Positions 21,159 to 31,905 of a DNA stretch of 64,000 bases are shown one piece after another. How positions within the stretch are numbered: position 1 is the first letter of the stretch; every line of letters begins with the position of its first letter. Below the pieces are notes generated by a model that searched no databases, was not told the origin of the DNA, and saw only the letters and a list, made by a program, of their open reading frames with translations. The translations under genes were made by a program, and so were the position numbers. The DNA comes from Siphonodentalium dalli (Eukaryota; Mollusca; Scaphopoda; Gadilida; Siphonodentaliidae): assembly GCA_032622095.1 (NCBI GenBank), contig CP136069.1:18549326-18613325 (forward strand), read 5' to 3'.

Positions 21159-21333
21159 GTTGGGGAGACCAGTCTTGTTCAGTTTTTAACACTGTGGATG
21201 AATGGAATTAATTATTTGTACGTGTTTTGGCAGTCTCTTTAAAAAGCCGATGAAATTTTTACAATATTTACGTCTCTGAATATCTCATTCAAAATCAGAT
21301 TGTAGAAATGAAACTTAGTGGACACATCTAGAG

Positions 21334-22326
21334 TAGTGATGCGGACCGGACCGGACCACTTTGGGTGGTCCGGTCCACTGCCAAGGCAGTCCAGTCCAGT
21401 CCAGGCCATTCCGGTCCGGTACACTCGCATGGACCGGTCCAAAACGGTCCGGTCCACCTATAATAGGCTATATGTTAATGAATTCTCTGTTTTCTCAAAG
21501 TTTTTACTCTGTATAGTACAAACTATAAGGTTACTGAGTTCAGTGCATTGCAATGAGTCCATATATGTTAAAACTTACATTGTTTGCCGATTGCATGCAT
21601 CATTGTCTGTCTCTGTGGGATATACTGGGAACGATGCATGATAATAGTAACATGCACTAATTAAATGTCTTGGACAGATATATTGCTAGGGCCAGAATGT
21701 GTTATAACCAATCTAACATGGCACTCAACTGATCGTATGCATGATTCGTATCATACCGGTACTTATTTTCATTAAATTGAAATTTAAACGAAATAACTAT
21801 ACTGATGACAATTGTACAAATGTGTACTAATATGACTACTACATTAATATTCTTGGAGTCTTGGAGATTGTGATGGCTGATTGTATAGTCCTGACAATTA
21901 CAGTTATATACCTAAGTCCAACTACTATTGGATTAATGTGACTGTCTTGTGTATGTACTATGTAATGTTGTTTGCATGTTTCTTCGATAATTATAACTGT
22001 GAAAAACAATAGAATACTCGATTCGATATCCATCCAAATTGACTAGTTGATGCCATGTAGTACATCTATACATTGTTTTCATGGCATCAAACGTTCAATA
22101 GATATTAACCACTTGAATGCGTCAATACATCGTTGCTAATTGATATGACGGAAAATACGCAATAATATTGGCGATAGTTTATTATAACTGAAGTAAAATA
22201 GTGGACCGGACCGGAGAGTACCGGACCGGCGGCAAAAAGCGGTCCGGTCCAGTGACACCCGGTCTGAACCGGACTGCGGTCCACCGCGGACCGGACCGGT
22301 CCAAAGTGGTCCGGTCCGCATCACTA
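21334..22326. mobile_element. Non-autonomous hAT-like element with GGACCGG iterons
   Basis: TIR TAGTGATGCGGACCGGACC at both ends has a perfect 8-bp duplication ATCTAGAG (21326-21333, 22327-22334). About ten GGACCGG or CCGGTCC motifs crowd each subterminal region. The interior has no transposase. It lies between an older inverted pair CAGTCTCTTTAAAAAG (21231-21246 and 22362-22377), probably the ends of an element it inserted into. Confidence 0.85.
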
Positions 22327-22377
22327 ATCTAGAGACGTACGTCCGTTAGGATTATTGTCATCTTTTTAAAGAGACTG

Positions 22378-23111
22378 GTGTTTTTGCAGTCGGTGCAAAT
22401 ATAAACTCAAGAGTTATACTGATAAACTGAGTCGATTGTAGTCTCGTCTGTAATTTGCAAACACATACTTTTGACACAAATTAATCCTTTTAAATGAGTT
22501 CGGATAGTATTAGTTTATTATGCAGATATTTGATTTAACTAAGAACATTAAATTAAGTACTTCCAATGCAAATTCAAACCTCTATTTTTAATAGTAAGCA
22601 AGCACGTGTTATTGTTTACATAATAATTCTGCAATTCCAAAAAGTTAAAAAGTTGGATTGGGAAACGGAGTCAGACAGAAACTACTTTTGCAAAATTAAA
22701 AATTCATGGATATGTTTTAGTTTAAATTCATAGACATTAAAAAGACAGTATTATTTGTTCACATTGGCTACTGCATGAGCGGTGGTGACCATGTATGGCT
22801 ATACAATTTGCGGTTACAAAATGACCCGACGGAACAAAGTAAGGACAAATTTTCACCGGTAAAATTACCGTAAATCCGAAGCTAGTTTTGTCAAATTTAC
22901 AAGGCGACTTCGTTTTCGCCTTGCGGACATCCGAGGGCGACTTCGCCGGCCCGAGGGCAAGAATTTCACCCGAGTCGCCTCCTAGCGTGGGGCCTCGTCT
23001 GAATGTCATTTCCTGGAAGCATGCAGGCTTCATCCAAATTATGTCACATCGTGTCACGTTAATCACTTCAATTGGATGTTTTTATCTTGTGGCAGCTAAT
23101 AGTGAGGCTGA
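22378..23111. other. Intron sequence, nothing recognised
   Basis: A GC-richer stretch at 22890-23000 is open on both strands (22888-23190 plus, 22737-23066 minus) but matches no family and has no splice or homology support. Confidence 0.4.
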
Positions 23112-23426
23112 AGGGGTCTCTCTCATCAAAATAAGTGCTGAAGTGTACACAGGGTTTGAAAATGTGCTGAAGGGTACACAGGGTTTGTGATCGGCACGAA
23201 CACCATTACTTAAATTGTGTTTATGAAAGTCTGGCGCCCATTAGCAGTTTGTTTTCAGTACACTTTAATATTCATTGGAACGTAAACAATTATTCTCTAA
23301 CAGAAATCATGGCAGATACGAAAACTGAATGTCCTTTAGAACGACATTTCAAACCCTGTGTACCATTCAGCACATTTTGAAAATCCTGTGTACCCTTCAG
23401 CACTTTTTTTTGTGAGAGTGACCCCA
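23112..23426. mobile_element. Inverted-repeat element (GGGGTCWCTCTCA ends)
   Basis: The ends GGGGTCTCTCTCATC and GAGAGTGACCCC enclose two inverted iterons per side (GTGCTGAAGGGTACACAGG). Its terminus resembles that of the element at 32439-32808. No target duplication is clear. Confidence 0.6.
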
Positions 23427-24018
23427 TCAACAATAGTGAGTTCTGATTGGGGCTACTGACATGGAAACCTGCGATTCGAGAAATAGAAACTTAGAAAGTC
23501 TACAACATGTATATGTGGGTCTTTATTTAACTTAGACTAGTATTTTTGTACACTAGAAAGAGAATATTTGTCAGAAAGGTGAGTAGAATTATGTTATTTT
23601 CACGCAAACACAGAAAAATAACCACAGAAAGTTACTTTCCTTGTATTGGCTCTATTTCTATGCAAAATTTGTCCCGGAAATGGGTACGGACTTTGAAAAT
23701 TCCAACGAACATCCTAAATTCATGCAAACAAGTAGCAAGATTTGTTTTCAAACAGCTAATCGTCGGTATCTCGACATAAAATCACACCGAAACTGGGCTC
23801 TATAATACCTTCAGTTATCATCGGTGGTGGATAAATGTTAATTTATGCATGACCTTGTTGCTATAACTTCTTAAAATTGATTTCTGGTTACCGGGTGTTG
23901 TCGCCCGCTGTACAGTTTACAGTATACCAATTCCGTTAGATGATTGACTCCACAGTTTTCAATTATTTTACTCTGGGTCACATATCACGTGCAGTAGTTC
24001 AGTGATAATTATGCCCAC
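23427..24018. other. Intron sequence, nothing recognised
   Basis: No feature is supported. The 77-codon frame at 23546 is not recognisable. Confidence 0.4.
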
Positions 24019-24022
24019 TTAA

Positions 24023-24232
24023 CCCTTTCAGTACCAGGTCCGATTTTTGTATCAACCCATATACCCTGTTCCAATGCATTCTCTTATATATGCGAGTCGA
24101 CCATAGGTCGCCTCGCATATATAAGAGAATGCATTGGCCTAACAATTTTTCATCATTTGTTATTATTTTTTACAATTTTAATAATTTTTTCTTATATTCT
24201 TTAACAGACTCATTTTGTAGGTTTAGTGCCAG
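24023..24232. mobile_element. TTAA MITE (CCCTTTCAGTGCC family), hairpin form, right end lost
   Basis: The left end CCCTTTCAGTACCAGGTCC follows TTAA (24019-24022) and runs into GTATCAACCCATATA, then the shared hairpin (24070-24138) and its AT-rich tail ending TTCTTTAACAGAC. The right TIR stops at GTGCCAGGG. Confidence 0.75.
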
Positions 24233-24363
24233 GGAATCTTACATTTTTCATGGGCATCAAAATTATTACTATGAATACTTGGTGATAGTTTTGAGTTATA
24301 ACATGCCCCTAAGGTTTTATCCACAGTAATTACCATCTACATATTTTGTAAAGAGGAAATACC

Positions 24364-24793
24364 CAAGCCTGCAAATAGTGTGTCTGTCATTTGCAGAATG
24401 AGGTACCCAGAGGGTAAATTTAGTGACGTTATCCCACACAGTTGGCTAGCATCACCAAGTTCACCCTATGGGGACCTCATTCTGTTTAGACTTCATCTTT
24501 TGGGAAGTATCCACATGTACAGCCTCAAATTAACATGGTATTTTGCTACTTTTTCCTTCTGTTCAGTTTCTTTATCCCCTAGTTTACAGAAGATAAAATG
24601 CATCAACGAGGTAACTAATGGGTGAACATCAACTGGGGAACTTCATAGGTCTCAAATAGTAGTTGAGGCCTAAGCAAAATGAGTTTCGCAGAAGGTGAAT
24701 TTGGTGATGCTAGCCCACTGTGGGATAATGTCACTAAATTCACCCTCTGGGTACCTCATTCTGCAAATGACAGACACACTATTTGTAGGCTTA
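24364..24793. mobile_element. Double-hairpin MITE, hAT-like, copy 5
   Basis: The ends CAAGCCTGCAAATAGTGTG and CTATTTGTAGGCTTA are flanked by GAAATACC and GAAATATC (7 of 8). Two hairpins lie inside. Confidence 0.85.
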
Positions 24794-24905
24794 GAAATAT
24801 CCATCCACATTCTATTGAAGGAGGGTATTTTCAATGATAAAATTCTCACATGGGATTTGTCAATAAAGTCTGACTCCGTGAGGTTATCTGAAACAGGTAA
24901 TTTTC

Positions 24906-25364
24906 CAAGCCTGAGTTTAGTGCGCCTGTCATTTGCAGAATGAGGACCCCAGATGGTGAATATAGTGATCCTTTCCCGCATAGCGGGCTAGCATCACTAA
25001 ATTCACCCTCTGGGGAGCTCATTCTGTTTAGACCTCATCTTCTTGAGAAAGTTTCTTTATTATCAAATTTCTATAGAAACATCTTCACAAAGATTCTATT
25101 TCTTTTTAGGTTAGGTTCTCAATATCCCCAAATTGGCAGACAACACATTGCATAATCGAGGTTTCCAATGGGTGTAAATCACAATATTCACCATCTGGGA
25201 ACTTAAATCTTAGTCTATGTCTCCCATAGCATATGAGGCCATGCAGAATGAGGTCCCCAGAGGGTTAATTTGGTGATGATAGCCCGCTATGCAGTATAGC
25301 ATCACTAAATTAACCCTATGGGGACCTCATTCTGCAAATGACAGGCACACTGAACTCAGGCTTT
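24906..25364. mobile_element. Double-hairpin MITE, hAT-like, copy 6
   Basis: The ends CAAGCCTGAGTTTAGTGCG and CTGAACTCAGGCTTT are flanked by TAATTTTC and TCATTTTC (7 of 8). It lies only 112 bp from copy 5 and belongs to the GAGTTTAG sub-family of the copies at 20708 and 61034. Confidence 0.85.
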
Positions 25365-25390
25365 TCATTTTCTGTACTTTATGCCTTTAA

Positions 25391-25632
25391 CCCTTTGAGT
25401 GCCAGGCCGATTTTTGTATCAACCCATATACCCTGTGCCAATGCATTCTCTTATATATGCGATTCGACCATAGGTCGCCTCGCATATATAAGAGAATGCA
25501 TTGGCCTAACAATTTTTTTTTTTTTTTTTTTTTTTACAATTGTTTACAATTTTAATATATTTTATTATATTCTTTAACAGACTTATTGTGTAGGTTTAGG
25601 GCCGATTAGATCGGCCCCTGGCACTCAAAGGG
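25391..25632. mobile_element. TTAA MITE (CCCTTTGAGTGCC family), hairpin form
   Basis: The left end CCCTTTGAGTGCCAGG and right end CCTGGCACTCAAAGGG are flanked by TTAA (25387-25390, 25633-25636). The shared hairpin module occupies 25437-25505, followed by a run of about 23 T and the AT tail. It ends 42 bp from the donor of SIN1 exon B. Confidence 0.85.
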
Positions 25633-25678
25633 TTAAATATCTTAGTGGGATCCACAAGCTTTGACGGCGCATACATAC

Positions 25679-25761
25679 CATAATCCATGTCTGGGAGTAT
25701 ATCGTATGAGTGAGATGGAGAAAATGCTATGCTGTCAAAAGCACCTGCCTCTATTTTAGAC
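25679..25761 (-). CDS. mapkap1: SIN1 exon B
   Basis: One nucleotide completes an arginine codon begun in exon A, then 27 codons and one nucleotide follow. The 3' splice site is ATTCTTTTCACAG and the 5' splice site is GTATGT at 25678. The encoded stretch ends SYDILPDMDYG, which leads directly into the [10 protein letters not shown] exon, as in SIN1 proteins where an aspartate-rich segment precedes that motif. Homology is weak on its own. The call rests on phase, splice sites and position between exons A and C. Confidence 0.8.
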
Positions 25762-26014
25762 CTGTGAAAAGAATAACCAGAAGAAGAATTACTATACAAA
25801 ATGTACACAGATGTTATAAAAAAAACCATATTGCCAGTATGGTTAAACTATTTTATTCCCACAGATAGCCAGATGGGCCTCCTCTTTTCATAACAACCTT
25901 TCGCGCTATTCGGGTTGGGGTGAGACATCCCCAGAAGGTAAATCCCTGTATAATGTGTTCATCAAAATATACCCCCCAAATAACAAAGTATAGAAAGAAA
26001 ATGATGCACTCACT

Positions 26015-26119
26015 GAGAGCTATCCGATGAATGGCAACATGCCATATTTCCAACTAAATCCTGAAAAATTACCCATAATTATGTTGTGGTTAAGGAGTCG
26101 ATTATTTAGAGCAATACTG
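26015..26119. mobile_element. MITE (CAGTAATGCCC family), half copy at the exon A splice donor
   Basis: Only the right arm remains, from GAGAGCTATCCGATGAATGG to GCAATACTG. The TA target base pair (26120-26121) overlaps the 5' splice site of SIN1 exon A: the donor reads GTACAG, G from the host, TA from the duplication and CAG from the MITE end. Confidence 0.85.
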
Positions 26120-26122
26120 TAC

Positions 26123-26331
26123 CTATCTTCTTGTTTTCTCTCTTTTTCTTCTTTCTCCGCTTTTTCTTCTCCATCAATAAGCAGTTCACACATGTTGGTA
26201 TCATCACTGGTAACGAAACAGTTCCTAATATGGGCCACCAGGAATGATGGATCATCTACCATCGCCATGACTGCTACATCAGAATCAAACCATAGATTTA
26301 CTCTCACGTTATCATTCTGTAGTTATATAAT
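26123..26331 (-). CDS. mapkap1: SIN1 exon A: 5' UTR, start codon and N-terminus
   Basis: The coding part runs from the ATG at 26268 to 26123 (48 codons plus two nucleotides). Its first residues MAMVDDPSFLVAHIRN and then SDDTNMCE match the conserved SIN1 N-terminus. I chose this start because it aligns with the family start. The frame stays open upstream to a TAA at 26325-26323. The acceptor TTATCTTTCAG puts the exon start at 26331, so a 5' non-coding exon is expected further up. The exon ends in a lysine/glutamate-rich stretch (EKAEKEEKERKQED), not typical of vertebrate SIN1. The donor is GTACAG, partly supplied by a MITE. Confidence 0.95.
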
Positions 26332-26372
26332 CTGAAAGATAAATTGGGTTAAAAAAAATTATAAAACATTGC

Positions 26373-26744
26373 TTAAAGACATATTATGGACTTGTTCGGG
26401 TGCATGAAACTGTTAAATTAGTATTCGGGTGCTATGCCAACTGGAGGAATGTAGAATTCTACTAACATCACCAAGCACATCAACCGTACCACTCCATAGA
26501 AAACATTGTCCAAACTACGCTCAATTATAAATATTTACTTCTCGATTCGGGATGCAACTATCAGCGATAAATTAACGAAAAGAATTTTGCCATCGAGAGA
26601 CACTGCCTTTAATGAAAAAATAAGAATGATGGTGTGTGTTTTCAATTTTGATACAATATTTGTAAGAATAACTACTTTGAGCAAGATTATTCTTCATTTC
26701 TAGTCTCAAGATTATCCTACCGGAGTGTTTCACATCACTTTAAA
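26373..26744. repeat. Dispersed 370-bp repeat, copy 2
   Basis: Full-length counterpart of 8681-9053. Its ends TTAAAGACATATTATG and CATCACTTTAA could be very short inverted repeats. It starts 40 bp upstream of the SIN1 exon A acceptor. Confidence 0.8.
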
Positions 26745-27277
26745 TATATATTGTGGACTTATTTCATGTACATGTAGCAATTATTACTGTGGACTTATTT
26801 AAATGAGTAAACAAATCCACTACAAGAATGTACATGTAGCAATCAACTAAGATTGTTGAATATTTTAACCACATCGACTCTACCTTTCAGAGAACAAAAC
26901 TTTTGAACTGAGGTATAATACCTGTGCACATAAATAAATACTGTCTACTTTATTCGGTGAGAATAATCTACTTTAAGTATATAGGAGAATTCAATTGTAT
27001 ATTAGCCGGTTTTTTTTCAATTTTTTCAAAATTCATAATGTCTGACATTTTGTCAGGCATGGAATGGACATGGTCTGACATTTCAAAAGTACGCCTGACA
27101 TGTCTTTTTTATCACCCGAAATGGGCCGAAATAATACCAAGTGAAACTAATAGTAATAATGGTGTATTATACCTCATTTATGTTCCTCTCCTCAATTGTC
27201 ACTTTTTCACAATAAATAATGCAAATTTGCCCACCCTGACCACAATTTCACCATCAATTCTAAGGTTATATAGATCC
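26745..27277. other. Sequence 5' of SIN1 exon A, nothing recognised
   Basis: Neither a promoter nor a 5' non-coding exon could be identified. A GTCTGACATTT motif recurs around 27039-27090. Confidence 0.35.
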
Positions 27278-29756
27278 TCTCAAAATAAGTGTCCCTCTCG
27301 ACCGTGTTGAGACGACGTTGAGAATTTACCATCAATGTGGTTCTCGTGTTAATGTAACGCAGTTGTAATGTTTCTCCAACGCGGTCGAGGTAACCAACAA
27401 TGCAACAAAATGCGGTTGGCATGACTGTCAATGCAACAAACGCGGTCGAGGTAACCGTCAATGCAACAAACGCGGTCCAGATAACCATCAACGAAATGGA
27501 ACGTTGCCAACATAATACAATGTTTTCGGCTTGGTGGGAGGCGTGGGTAATGCGTGATTGATTGGTGTTAAATGTTTTCATATACATTTAGAATTTTTCT
27601 GGGAAAAAAACTAATAAATAAATGTAGATCACGTTGATCACACTGAACGAATTAATAGAGACGCAGTTGAGATTTCTAACAAACAAAAGAGTTCACGTCT
27701 TACATGTATTCTTTGAATATTTAATATTCAGCATCACAACCGATTACAGGTCGATTACCTGTACGCCAAGGGTCTGATGTCATTTGAAATCTTCGTGAAG
27801 ATATGATAACACATACATGTACATGTGTAATCGACATGGTAACCAATGATTTGTCACTTTTACTGACAGACCGCTCATCAAACGCCTGCCGCGATTGATC
27901 GACAAGCGGTGCCAATGAACTCAAACGCAATATGTGGTGTGTCTTCTGTGAATACCGAAGCTTCCAAACGCAATGAATGTTTAACAGGAAAGAATTAATT
28001 CAACAATGATGGAAAGGCTAAATCACGAAATCATCCTGAGATGATGGCATGTAGCCGAATATGTGTACTTATCTATCTACCTGGAGTTTTTAGGTCAACA
28101 AATCGGAAACACATGTTATTTAGTTTGCCTTATCTTATTTTATATTTTTATATTATGTGTGATTAAACTAGCGCGTGTATACGTAACATATACATTCATT
28201 GTATAACATAATGTTTCCTACTTCTATCCTGACAATGTTATTATTCTGTATTGTACACTTTTCAAGAAACATCCCATCGAGAGCCCTCGGCCCTTTTATA
28301 TGATCAAGTGACAAGCACGTGTTCATTATCACGGAGTCAAAGGCTGCGTGAAATATGCAGAAAGCAAGATTACATGTAGAAACCGATAATTGTCAATAAT
28401 TTTCACCCACGCAAAAACACGTCAATTAAAATAGTAGACATCAGCCTACTTTCTTCTTCACGTGTATTAACTAACATTCTTGGGGATGGCGTGGGGTAGA
28501 ATACGCAAACCAATGAACAGAGCTGCAGGTGTCTCAGATTAGTGTTTTCACGGTTTGAAACACATAAATGTACAGGACCGCACATGGATTTAACTTTGTC
28601 AGTTTTGCATGTTTGGTCGTGTAGGTAAATTGAGTAATTGTCTCCTTTTATCGTGTCAGTTCAGATGTCAGATAACTTCCCCATCGTGAACCTCTATTTG
28701 ACCAAGCGCTCGTGTTACATTGTCTCATCTTTTGAAGTTATTATTAAATTTAGGTCAAAGGCCTTCCTGCATCCATGGCTTTCTAGGTCAAGATATTATA
28801 TTACTGTGTAGCAATTTGATGAAGATGATTCCTCCAACCAGCTTGTCTTCTGTATTGATTGACAGTACATCAAATTTGGATATTCAATATCTGTCGCGCA
28901 CACGTGGGCGTCTTTCAAGTAGATTGATGTTCTGAATTTCTTCATTGGTGTGTCTTCCTTTGATAGTGTGTCAGACATTAATACATGTAGGGCGGTAATG
29001 CTAATATGATGTTGATTCTCTCTATGTCTGGACATTCCAATGCTTCCTCATTTTCATCAACCGGGAACAGGACGACTTATTTCCCTTCAAGGGCTTATTA
29101 ATTGTGTCGTCTTGGATATTTTTCAAACATCATTTTGAACGACACCTGAACGGAGACCAAGAGTTGGAAATATCACGGAATTATTCAAATGTGAAAGTAA
29201 ATAAAACAAAATAAAAAGATACTACAAATTCAGAATTTCTTCCTAACAATATACAGGTGTGTCTTCCTTTGATAGTGTGCATGTCAGAAATTTAATTAGG
29301 GAAGTGATGCTAATATGTTGTTGATTCTCTGTCATGCCTGGGCATTCCAATGCTTCCTCGTAATTATTTTTAATATTATCAACCGGGAACAGGACGACTT
29401 ATTTCCCTTAAAGGGCTTATTTATTGTGTCGTCTTTGATATTTTTTTGACATAATTTAGAACAGAGACCAGGAGTTGGAAAATAACACGGAATTATTCAA
29501 ATGTGAACGTAAAACGTCGTAAATAAAACAAAATTAAAAGAAACTACAAAATAGGCTAACGCAATTCAGCGCTGACATTACGCGACCTCGTTGACTCCTG
29601 AGCAACGCGTTAAACTTCAACGTGGTCCATGTTAAACTTCAATGCGGTCCTAACATACGCTTAACGCATTATCAATGCCACGACCACGTTGCATTGACAT
29701 TACGACCGCATTGTTAACGACTGAGGACCGCGTTAAAAGGGACACTTATTTTGAGA
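27278..29756. mobile_element. 2.5-kb inverted-repeat element (TCTCAAAATAAGTGTCCC)
   Basis: TIR TCTCAAAATAAGTGTCCC is at the left and its reverse GGGACACTTATTTTGAGA at the right. Subterminal regions repeat AACGCGGTC and AATGCGGTC about eight times. No transposase frame was found. The right half contains a 300-bp tandem duplication. Target duplication is not evident. Confidence 0.65.
28940..29548. repeat. About 305-bp tandem duplication inside the 2.5-kb element
   Basis: GGTGTGTCTTCCTTTGATAG, ACCGGGAACAGGACGACTTA and CACGGAATTATTCAAATGTG occur in the same order in 28945-29240 and 29255-29548, with small insertions between. Confidence 0.85.
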
Positions 29757-29987
29757 ATATGTGAACATGAAAATCCTACTTTGCTCTGAGTCTGATCCCT
29801 GTGCTGTTCCTAGCACTATGTTCACCATATACACAGGTCAGCAATGTCACAAATCTGCTAGTGTCTACTTCGAAGTTCAGCCAAATTGCCAATCTGATGC
29901 ATTATAAACATTGAGGTCATTTCGTATCCAACTAGATACAGTTGTTGCACGTAGTGTACTAAGGCTGCATTCTGTTCTCGTTCTGTT

Positions 29988-31375
29988 TAGAGCTGAAACG
30001 GACAGCCGGATAACCGGTTAGCATCCGGATAACGACGTAACCGGTTAGAAAAAAATGAACCGGACGAAACCGCATCCCGTTCTGTCAGTTGAATGTGAAC
30101 GTGAATAATGCCCAGGTACCCTCAAAATATTAAGATAAATGATGCAAAAGTAATTCTAACCCCTGTGTCACCGATAGACGATAGTAGAGTGCAATGCAGC
30201 ATTAATTGGTGCACGCGGAAGTTTCAGATACTGAGTAGCGTGTCGGCGACCTTCAATCAATTCCGGGCTTTGAAGTTTTCTCTGATCTTCCGACGAGAGC
30301 ACGTGGGCAGTCACTGTGTATCCAGGCGGGATAGTTCAAAGCAATGACATCACCGAATCAGTGAATCTGTCATCCGATTGACACCCCTCAGACTCGTATC
30401 ATTTCGTATTGAAATTTGAAAAGTGAACACGGGTACCGGTATCGATACCGGTAGTTAGTGTTTCTGCGACTCCGTGATCATGATACCGACGAATAGTTCG
30501 AAAACTGAATAGGACTGTGAGTCTGTGACCTACTCTTGAGTGCCTAATAAACATACATGTACGATTATTAAAATCGAGGTAAAATTCCCACCTGTATGAT
30601 CGTTATTTGGTCCTGTACGTTTATTAAATTAACCAAAAGAAATAATTCACCAATCTTAAATTGTGTTATTCATAGATAAATGAACTCTGATTGTTGACAG
30701 TGATCAGCACACTGTAGATTCACAGACCTGGCTATCCATCGAAACTATTTCTGTCACATGGCATCAGCAAACCAGTCAGATGGTGCGTTTTGTTGGGATG
30801 TATGGTACTAATATGTCCAGTCTGTACGTTTATTCCGCCCTGTACTAGTATTCAGTTACGCGACATTTTCCAACCTGTACTTTTATTAGGCACTCAAGAG
30901 TAACTGACCTTCCTTTTTGTTCTATAGTTATTAGTTATTACTTTCTTGTCTTTATAATTCATTGGAAGATATACCAATGATGATAATGATATATTACAGA
31001 TCTTTAATATATAGTTTTGTTACTCGTTTTACCAATGCCCATACTATTGTTACTCGTTTCACAAATGCCCAAACATATGCTGATCACGGCAAATAAGCGA
31101 TCCCCCTGCCATTCACAAATTTCACTTGCTCATTCCCCCATCACGAGAGCCAGCAAAAGAACAGTGAATGTAGGTTTTTGAATATCGTTAAATGCGGTGA
31201 ATAAGGTCTTTATTTCAGCTACTATTTCTCACCTAGGTTTGTCCCTGGAACATGGCATAATGTCAACATAATTAGTCTGAGAGAAGTCGGCTAGAAATTA
31301 GCGGTTAACCAGTTAAAATCCGGCTAACCCCAATGGTTAACCGGTTAGAAGAATGGGTCAACCGTTTCAGCTCTA
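29988..31375. mobile_element. Non-autonomous hAT-like element with ACCGGTTA iterons
   Basis: TIR TAGAGCTGAAACGG at both ends has a perfect 8-bp duplication GTTCTGTT (29980-29987, 31376-31383). ACCGGTTA and CCGGATAAC motifs cluster inside both ends. A TA-flanked element (30533-30900) is nested inside. No transposase is seen. Confidence 0.85.
30533..30900. mobile_element. TA-flanked element (CTCTTGAGTGCCTAATAAA family), copy 2, nested
   Basis: The TIRs are flanked by TA (30531-30532, 30901-30902). It is the reverse complement of 10142-10527 over its full length and is nested in the hAT-like element 29988-31375, so it is the younger insertion. Confidence 0.9.
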
Positions 31376-31485
31376 GTTCTGTTACATACCGTAGAGTGAT
31401 AGACTTGTAAGTTTAAATGAAAGACTAGTTTTGTTGTTTGTTCCTTGCCATTGGAATTAGGACGTTACTGCCGTCGTTAGTTCAT

Positions 31486-31905
31486 CTACATCTACTTGAT
31501 ACTCCATCACCCCCAATGTGCTGAGCCTGAGGATTATGTGGAGGTCCAGGTGCTACCACGGCCGAGTAACTTTATAACCCTGTGGCGATTCCAGTAGCGT
31601 TCTTTAACATGCACACACCACAGCGTGTACACGGGTCAGCCATTAATGTCCGCGCCCGATCGGACAGCGTACTGCACCCACGACAACATACTGTACCTGG
31701 ACAAGTGTTGTAATGGGGGGAAGTCGGCATTTTGCATTCGGATCTTTATTCAATAATTCAGTGATCTCGAATGAGACATTTCAGCCTGACAAACTTGGTA
31801 TCCGAACGAGTTCTGATTTTTGTCAGAATACCCTGACCAGGTTGCGATCCACGGTCTGATAGCACGAGAAAACAGTGTGCTACCTCTCGGCTACCGTCTT
31901 CCCGA
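31486..31905 (-). mobile_element. tRNA-derived SINE with central conserved motif
   Basis: On the minus strand, a TAGCCGAGAGGTAGC A-box-like block (31880-31895) and a GGATCGCAACC B-box-like block (31840-31851) are followed by a body containing GTGCATGTTAAAGAACG (31597-31613), a motif typical of the conserved central domain of marine-invertebrate SINEs, and a TGTAGATG tail. It differs from the SINE at 144-545. Confidence 0.6.

Larger units (their letters stand above)
1..26331 (-). other. mapkap1: mapkap1 (SIN1) locus, 5' half, six exons
   Basis: Six minus-strand exons join with correct phases (exon lengths of coding sequence 146, 83, 117, 170, 170 and 177 nt) and GT/AG borders into about 287 codons. 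These follow the order of animal SIN1: N-terminal segment, [10 protein letters not shown] segment, then the CRIM domain with its acidic loop. SIN1 is the mTORC2 subunit that binds and presents Akt/SGK-type substrates. Introns are 361, 8553, 3615, 3336 and 2822 bp, and the sixth runs at least 6.7 kb to the left edge. Nearly all intron sequence is mobile or tandem repeat. The RBD and PH exons were not found here and should lie at lower coordinates. Any 5' non-coding exon lies above 26331 and could not be identified. Confidence 0.9.

Noticed and set aside
22737-23190. GC-rich stretch open on both strands
   Set aside because: No homology, no splice support and simultaneous openness on both strands point to composition rather than coding.
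27721-27930. 69-codon minus-strand frame with RSVSKSDKS
   Set aside because: It lies within the 2.5-kb inverted-repeat element and resembles no transposase or host protein.
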